Shown here piece after piece: positions 4,851 through 9,527 of a DNA stretch of 9,527 bases (position 1 is the first letter of the stretch; the number at the start of each line of letters is the position of its first letter). This stretch comes from a bacterium (lineage in GTDB: Bacteria > Thermosulfidibacterota > Thermosulfidibacteria > Thermosulfidibacterales > Thermosulfidibacteraceae), in the NCBI GenBank assembly GCA_027022065.1, contig JALVZS010000103.1, forward strand, positions 1 to 9,527, in the 5' to 3' direction. The notes below the pieces were generated by a model, which was not told the DNA's origin, ran no database searches, and saw only the letters and a program-made list of their open reading frames with translations. The position numbers and the translations under genes were made by a program.

Positions 4851-5573
4851 CTACTTAGAGCAGCTCTTTTCTGCTTTTTCCCTCAGATCATAAACCAGGT
4901 GCCACAGCTTCTGGATGACCTCAAGCTTCTCCTCAGGGGATAGGCCCTTTGGTGGGAATATGGGTTCTCCCACAACAAAGCACACTTTGCTAGGCTTTAC
5001 CGTGTACTTTCCCTTGGGCATCACATTTCTTGTTCCGTAAAAGGCTGCGGGTATCACAGGAAGCCCCGTTTCCATAAGCAGAGACAGCCCTTTTTTTCTG
5101 AAAGGCTGTAGTCTTCCGTTGGGGGACCTTGTGCCCTCCGGAAAGATGCAGATGGGATTTGACAGGCCTTTTGCGAGGGTTCTTTTTATGGAGCTCAGTG
5201 CGGCCTCTGCGTTTTCCCTGTCTATCTCTATGACATCTATAGCTCTCAAAGCCTGTCCAAAAAGAGGTATCCTGAAAAGCTCCTTTTTTGCCAAGAAGTG
5301 CGGGCACTTTTTGAGCGTGTATATGAGGCAGAATATGTCCATGTAGCTCTGATGATTGCACACAAGCACATACTGGCTGTACTTTTTTAGCATCTCTTCG
5401 TTTTCAATGTGAAGCTTTACTCCCGCTATCTTCAGCAGAATCCAGCTCCACAAAAGCACAATCTTGTTCATTACAATCTTTCTTCTATCAAAGTAGCTCA
5501 TGAGGATGAAAGGTGGTCCCAGCACCAGCACCATGCCAGAGCAGACCAGCCAGAACAGCACCGTCCTAATCAT
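4851..5573 (-). CDS. plsC: 1-acyl-sn-glycerol-3-phosphate acyltransferase
   Basis: A 240-residue membrane-associated acyltransferase that converts lysophosphatidic acid to phosphatidic acid. The HX4D catalytic motif is H74-QSYM-D79 in VCNHQSYMDIF. The second block is KKELFRIPLFG (97-107), the third is the acceptor-binding FPEGTRS (144-150), and the fourth is LPVIPAAFYGT (171-181). Two hydrophobic stretches at residues 4-26 and 37-51 would anchor it to the inner membrane. Length is normal for PlsC. The ATG overlaps the lgt stop by 8 nt (AAAATGATTAG), with GGAAGG just upstream. It is last in the ileS-lspA-lgt-plsC cluster. Its stop is followed almost at once by the nrdD control region, and no intrinsic terminator is visible. 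HX4D enzymes acting on other lysolipids cannot be excluded. Confidence 0.93.
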   Translation of the reverse strand: MIRTVLFWLVCSGMVLVLGPPFILMSYFDRRKIVMNKIVLLWSWILLKIAGVKLHIENEEMLKKYSQYVLVCNHQSYMDIFCLIYTLKKCPHFLAKKELFRIPLFGQALRAIDVIEIDRENAEAALSSIKRTLAKGLSNPICIFPEGTRSPNGRLQPFRKKGLSLLMETGLPVIPAAFYGTRNVMPKGKYTVKPSKVCFVVGEPIFPPKGLSPEEKLEVIQKLWHLVYDLREKAEKSCSK

Positions 5574-6321
5574 TTTCCTTCCTCAGTTTCAGGTATAGGA
5601 TAAGCCCGCAGATGAACATAACTATGCACAGCCATTGGGGAAGTGAAAGGGGGCCTATGTACTTTCTGTCGTCTCCCCTGTAGAACTCCACGATGAACCT
5701 CCCTATAGGGTAAAGCATAAGATAGAGGGACGTTATCTGGCCGTCAAAGCGCTTTTTTCTGTAGGCGAGCGTGAGAGCTCCGAACACCAGGAGATTGCTG
5801 AGCATGTGGTACACTTCCGTTGGATGCAGTGGAACACCTATGGGGGCAAGGCTTTCGGGGTTGGAGAATACAATGGCCCAGGGAAGGCTACAGGGCTTTC
5901 CGTAGCAACATCCCGCGCATAAACACCCTATTCTACCTATGGCCTGGGCCAGTGGAAGCACCCAGGCCACTATGTCCAAGCTCTTTCTTAGGTCAAGGTG
6001 TCTTTTCTTGCAGTAGATAATGGATGCCAGTGCCCCTGAGGCTATTCCCCCTATTATGGCCAAGCCACCCTTCCATATATAAAGGGCAGAAAGAGGATGG
6101 GCTGCGAAAACATCTATGTGCTCCAACACGAAGTAGAGTCTTGCCCCCAGAAGGCCTGCAACAAGCACCCAGAACGCTAGATCGTAAATGGCTTCCTTTG
6201 GTATGCCTTCTTGGGGTGCCCTTTTTGCCGCAAGATAGGCGGCAAGGAAGAATCCTATGGAGACAAACACCCCGTAGGATGGGATGCGTATGCCGTCAAT
6301 GTTTATCAGGTACGGGTGCAT
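5566..6321 (-). CDS. lgt: Phosphatidylglycerol--prolipoprotein diacylglyceryl transferase
   Basis: A 251-residue inner-membrane enzyme that transfers diacylglyceryl from phosphatidylglycerol to the lipobox Cys, the first step of lipoprotein maturation. About seven hydrophobic segments are visible. Typical blocks are the IPSYGVFVSIGF start (13-24), YIWKGGLAIIGG (81-92), the signature at 129-141 (GRIGCLCAGCCYG), LHPTEVYHML (165-174) and PIGRFIVEFYRGD (205-217), with the essential Arg and Glu of the last block kept. The signature differs from the E. coli form (GRLGNFINGELWG): its two Asn and its Glu are replaced by Cys, Ala and Cys. The E. coli H103 position is Ile. I recall similar Cys-rich signatures in other deep-branching and deltaproteobacterial Lgt proteins, so this is probably a natural variant. 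The ATG overlaps lspA by 16 nt without a clear SD, implying coupled translation. Confidence 0.95.
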   Translation of the reverse strand: MHPYLINIDGIRIPSYGVFVSIGFFLAAYLAAKRAPQEGIPKEAIYDLAFWVLVAGLLGARLYFVLEHIDVFAAHPLSALYIWKGGLAIIGGIASGALASIIYCKKRHLDLRKSLDIVAWVLPLAQAIGRIGCLCAGCCYGKPCSLPWAIVFSNPESLAPIGVPLHPTEVYHMLSNLLVFGALTLAYRKKRFDGQITSLYLMLYPIGRFIVEFYRGDDRKYIGPLSLPQWLCIVMFICGLILYLKLRKEND

Positions 6322-6767
6322 CTCTTGTAGAGCAGTGCGAAGGTGATGACTCCAAGCACTATGGCAGTATCTGCCACATTAAAAGCGGGCCAGTGGTACT
6401 TTCCCAGGTGCAGGTCTATAAAGTCCACCACGCGGCCGTAAACGAATCTGTCAATGAGGTTTCCCAAACCTCCCCCTGCTACAGCCCCCAAGGAGGCGTA
6501 TATGTACCAGGGAGCGTGCTTTATGCGCCTTGTCAGGGTTATCACAACCGCTATGGCCGCAATGGAGGCCAGGATAAATACAAAACCTCCTCTGTGCCTT
6601 CCTATGCCGAAGGCTCCCCCTTTGTTTCCCACATAAACTATGTTCAAAAAGGGAGCCACCTCTATGGCTCCCTTTCCCTTTACATTGCCCAGCACCCAGC
6701 CCTTGGTTATCCTGTCAATCAGAAGAACCGCTAAAGCTGTGGCGGTGAATACCGGCCACCTAAGCAT
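6306..6767 (-). CDS. lspA: Lipoprotein signal peptidase (signal peptidase II)
   Basis: A 153-residue aspartyl protease of the inner membrane that cleaves the signal peptide from diacylglyceryl-modified prolipoproteins, the step after Lgt. The catalytic Asp residues are D115 (GRVVDFID) and D133 (FNVADTAI). The conserved N103 and R107 (GNLIDR) and N130 match the spacing of P. aeruginosa N112, R116 and N140. N48 of NKGGAFG and the DRITK motif (18-22) are also present. Four membrane segments are predicted at about 4-20, 60-79, 87-104 and 128-146. Length is normal. The ATG overlaps the ileS stop by 8 nt (AAAATGCTTAG), the ileS-lspA order seen in many bacteria, and lgt follows directly. This is a compact lipoprotein-maturation pair. 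Confidence 0.96.
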   Translation of the reverse strand: MLRWPVFTATALAVLLIDRITKGWVLGNVKGKGAIEVAPFLNIVYVGNKGGAFGIGRHRGGFVFILASIAAIAVVITLTRRIKHAPWYIYASLGAVAGGGLGNLIDRFVYGRVVDFIDLHLGKYHWPAFNVADTAIVLGVITFALLYKRCTRT

Positions 6768-9527
6768 TTTTCAGAACCTCTGCACACCTCGGGCAAACAT
6801 CGGGGTAGTTTGGATCTTTTCCAATCTCTTCAGAGTAAACCCAGCACCTTGGACACTTGGAGCCTGGAGCTTTTTCCACTGTTATAGAGAGCCCTTTTAT
6901 CTCCTCGGCCTCAACCTCTCCCTTGCCTTCCGTTGCTATCTCTACCTTGGAGACTATGAAGAACTCCCTCAGGGTCCACGGATCAAAGGAGTCAAGAAGA
7001 CTCTTGAGGTTTTCATTGACATAAAGCTTAACGGATGCGTCAAAGGAGTGGCCTATGAGGCCTGCGTTTCTTGCCATCTCCAGCGCTCTGGTGATCTCTT
7101 TTCTTGCATCTAAAAGCCTTCTCCACCTTTCCGCCACCTCAGGTGCCCTGGGAAGCTCCTCTTTTTTGGGGAAGAGCTCAAGGTGCACGCTATCTTTGTC
7201 TTCTGGAAGCTTTGGAAGGTGCTGCCAGGCCTCCTCCATGGTGAAGGAGAGAATAGGGGCGAGGTATTTTATGAGGGATCTTGCCATGATGTATATGGCC
7301 GTTTGGGCAGAGCGGCGCTCTTTTGATTTTGCACCGTGTATGTAAAGCCTTTCTTTAACAATATCCAGGTAAAGCGCAGAAAGATAGACATTTATGAACT
7401 GAAGGCAAAGATGATACACCCTGTAGTACTGGAAGGAATCGTAGGCCTTTCTTATCTTCTCCGCAAGCTCCGAAAACTCGGTCAATATCCACTTGTCCAT
7501 ATCCAGCAGTTCCTCAAAGTCCAGCATGTCTTCTTCTGGATTAAAGTCGTACAGGTTGCCCAAAAGAAACCTTATGGTGTTCCTTATCTTTCTGTAGGCC
7601 TCAACCAGACGCTTGAGGATCTCGTCCGAAAGCCTCACATCTTCTGTATAGTCCTCTGTGGCTACCCAGAGCCTCAGTATTTCCGCACCGTACTTCTTTA
7701 TGACATCCTGGGGGGATATCACATTCCCCAGGGACTTGCTCATCTTTCTCCCTTCTCCGTCAACCACAAACCCGTGCGTGAGGACAATTCTATATGGGGC
7801 TTTGTCCCTTGTGGCCACAGCTTCAATGAGTGAGCTCTGGAACCAGCCCCTGTGCTGATCGCTTCCCTCAAGGTACATGTCCGATGGCCACCTGAGTCCC
7901 TCGGTATTCTCAAGGACAAAGGCGTGGCTCACTCCCGAGTCAAACCACACATCCAGGATATCCGTTTCCTTCCTGAAGCTGTCGCTGCCGCACTTGGGAC
8001 ATTTGAAGCCCTCCGGCAGAAAATCCTTTATATCCCTTGTGAACCACACATCCGCCCCTTCTCTTTCGGTTAACTCGGACACCTTCTCAAACAGCTCCTT
8101 TGTGGCTATAAGCTCTCCGCAGTTTTCACAGTAGGCTACGGTTATGGGAACTCCCCAAGCCCTCTGCCTGGATATGCACCAGTCCGGCCTCTGACTAACC
8201 ATTTCCCTTATGCGAATCCTGCCCCAGGAGGGTATCCATTCCACCTCGTCTATGGCTTTGAGACATTTTTCTCTCAGATTGCCCCTCTCCATGGATATGA
8301 ACCACTGCGGCGTTGCCCTGAATATAACGGGGTTTTTGCACCTCCAGCAGTGGGGATACGAGTGGGTTATATCCTCCTCCAGTATGAGCATCCCTTTTTC
8401 CTTGAGCAGTTCAACGATTTTGGGGTTGGCTCCCCAGATGTTTTCTCCCTTGAAGTAGCTCACCGTGTCATCAAATCTTCCTTCGTCGTCTACAGGGTTG
8501 TACACTTCCAACCCGTACTTGAGTCCCACGGTGTAGTCCTCTTCACCGTGCCCTGGAGCTATGTGGACGCAACCCGTTCCCTGAACCAGGGTGACGAAAT
8601 CTGCAAGGATGAGAACAGAATCTCTGTTTTCAAAGGGGTGTCTGCATTTCAGCCCTTCAAAGTCCCTTCCCTTTGCCTTTCCTATTACCTTTCCAGACAC
8701 GCCAAATTTTTTCAGACACTCATCCATGAGCCCCTCTGCCAGAATCCACACCTCTTCTCCCACGTCCACGGCCACATAGTTGAACTCGGGATGCACTGCT
8801 ATTGCCAGGTTTGCTGGCAAGGTCCAAGGGGTGGTGGTCCATATAAGAACATACTTGGGCTTGTCTATGCCTGAGAGCTCTTTGATGGCCTTTGAGAAGT
8901 CATCCTTGCAGGGGAACTTCACATAGATGGATGTGGATGTGTGATCCGCATACTCCACTTCTGCCTCTGCAAGGGCTGTTACGCAGTGTATGCACCAGTA
9001 AACGGGCTTGAGCCCCCTGTAGGCCAGACCCTTCTCAAATATCTTGCCCAATTCCCTAACTATTTTTGCTTCGTATTTGAAGTCCATGGTGATGTAAGGG
9101 TTGTCCCAGTCTCCAAATACCCCCAGTCGCTTAAACTCCTCCCTCTGTATGTTAACGTATTTTTCAGCGTAGCTTCTGCAGATCTTTCTTATCTGGTCCT
9201 TGGTCATCTCTCTCTTTTTGGCCCCTAGCTGCTTGTCCACCTGGTGCTCTATAGGAAGGCCGTGGCAGTCCCATCCAGGTATGAAGGGAACCCTGTATCC
9301 CTCCATGGCCTTTGACTTAAGCACGAAATCCTTGAGGATCTTGTTAAGAGCGTGCCCAATGTGGATGTTTCCGTTGGCGTATGGAGGGCCGTCGTGGAGG
9401 ATGAAGAGGGGAGCGTCCTTTCTCTCTTCAAGCAATCTGTGGTATATGTCCATCTCTTCCCACTTTTTGAGAAGCTCAGGTTCCTTCTTCACAAGGTTGG
9501 CCTTCATCTTGAAGTCTGTCTTGGGAG
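6760..9527 (-). CDS. ileS: Isoleucyl-tRNA synthetase (5' end outside window)
   Basis: This class I aminoacyl-tRNA synthetase charges tRNA-Ile. Numbering from the internal Met at 9507, the HIGH motif is at 49-52 and KMSKS at 588-592. The CP1 editing domain shows TTPWTLPAN (225-233) and GHGEEDY (319-325), and DVWFDSG lies at 519-525. Cys pairs suggesting Zn sites are C172/C175, C387/C390, C460/C463 and C503/C506, plus the C-terminal C885/C888/C905/C908 cluster (CPRCW...CPRC) of bacterial-type IleRS. The gene does not start at 9507: the frame stays open to the right edge and encodes PKTDFK just before MKANL, the canonical bacterial LPKTDF-MKANL N-terminus. At least 921 residues are therefore visible, and about ten more probably lie outside. 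The stop overlaps lspA by 8 nt. Any promoter or T-box leader lies outside the window. Confidence 0.97.
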   Translation of the reverse strand, partial: PKTDFKMKANLVKKEPELLKKWEEMDIYHRLLEERKDAPLFILHDGPPYANGNIHIGHALNKILKDFVLKSKAMEGYRVPFIPGWDCHGLPIEHQVDKQLGAKKREMTKDQIRKICRSYAEKYVNIQREEFKRLGVFGDWDNPYITMDFKYEAKIVRELGKIFEKGLAYRGLKPVYWCIHCVTALAEAEVEYADHTSTSIYVKFPCKDDFSKAIKELSGIDKPKYVLIWTTTPWTLPANLAIAVHPEFNYVAVDVGEEVWILAEGLMDECLKKFGVSGKVIGKAKGRDFEGLKCRHPFENRDSVLILADFVTLVQGTGCVHIAPGHGEEDYTVGLKYGLEVYNPVDDEGRFDDTVSYFKGENIWGANPKIVELLKEKGMLILEEDITHSYPHCWRCKNPVIFRATPQWFISMERGNLREKCLKAIDEVEWIPSWGRIRIREMVSQRPDWCISRQRAWGVPITVAYCENCGELIATKELFEKVSELTEREGADVWFTRDIKDFLPEGFKCPKCGSDSFRKETDILDVWFDSGVSHAFVLENTEGLRWPSDMYLEGSDQHRGWFQSSLIEAVATRDKAPYRIVLTHGFVVDGEGRKMSKSLGNVISPQDVIKKYGAEILRLWVATEDYTEDVRLSDEILKRLVEAYRKIRNTIRFLLGNLYDFNPEEDMLDFEELLDMDKWILTEFSELAEKIRKAYDSFQYYRVYHLCLQFINVYLSALYLDIVKERLYIHGAKSKERRSAQTAIYIMARSLIKYLAPILSFTMEEAWQHLPKLPEDKDSVHLELFPKKEELPRAPEVAERWRRLLDARKEITRALEMARNAGLIGHSFDASVKLYVNENLKSLLDSFDPWTLREFFIVSKVEIATEGKGEVEAEEIKGLSITVEKAPGSKCPRCWVYSEEIGKDPNYPDVCPRCAEVLKNA

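Noticed and set aside
6024-6734. 236-codon plus-strand ORF opposite lspA and lgt
   Set aside because: The opposite strand carries two genes with full catalytic motifs. This product is Gly/Pro/Cys-rich with no family resemblance and is a shadow.
9505-9527. ATG at 9507 as the ileS start
   Set aside because: The frame continues to the window edge and encodes PKTDFK, part of the conserved bacterial IleRS N-terminus. The true start is outside the window.

Overview
This window looks like ordinary chromosome from a Gram-negative, probably thermophilic bacterium. LpxC (lipid A synthesis) and the Lgt/LspA lipoprotein pathway imply an outer membrane. Arg is mostly AGG/AGA and Ile is often ATA, proteins are rich in Lys/Glu, genes are tightly packed, and a class III ribonucleotide reductase (RNR) is present. 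This fits the Aquificales (Hydrogenobacter/Thermocrinis/Aquifex relatives), but that placement is inferred from general features and not from a marker-gene comparison. I see no mobile elements, CRISPR arrays, RNA genes or transferred DNA, and no gene-free stretch longer than about 135 bases.

Layout. Positions 1-815 (minus): a nitrilase-superfamily amidohydrolase whose 3' end overlaps the first 23 codons of a pilM-like gene running off the left edge. Positions 816-948: a divergent intergenic region with a candidate promoter for the hydrolase and a 27-bp inverted repeat over its -35 element. Positions 949-1797 (plus): lpxC, the only plus-strand gene. It ends 4 bp from the convergent nrdG. Positions 1802-4717 (minus): an anaerobic (class III) RNR operon. 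Positions 4718-4850: its control region, with two NrdR boxes one above the other at 32-bp spacing and two candidate promoters. Positions 4851-9527 (minus): ileS (5' end outside the window), lspA, lgt and plsC, joined by overlaps of 8, 16 and 8 nt.

The most notable feature is the RNR operon. The large nrdD gene encodes the ATP cone, the catalytic barrel and a Zn-type Cys/His motif, but stops before the glycyl-radical domain. That domain (RVVGY motif) is encoded by a separate 52-codon ORF at 2479-2637, in a different frame. It has its own strong, well-spaced Shine-Dalgarno sequence and lies between nrdD and the radical-SAM activase nrdG, overlapping both. The window therefore appears to encode a split class III RNR: catalytic body, separate radical subunit and activase, co-translated and under NrdR control. 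A single-base assembly error is the main alternative.

Functionally, NrdD, the small radical protein and NrdG would make dNTPs without oxygen. LspA and Lgt mature lipoproteins, PlsC makes phosphatidic acid and LpxC commits to lipid A, so much of the rest of the window concerns the cell envelope.
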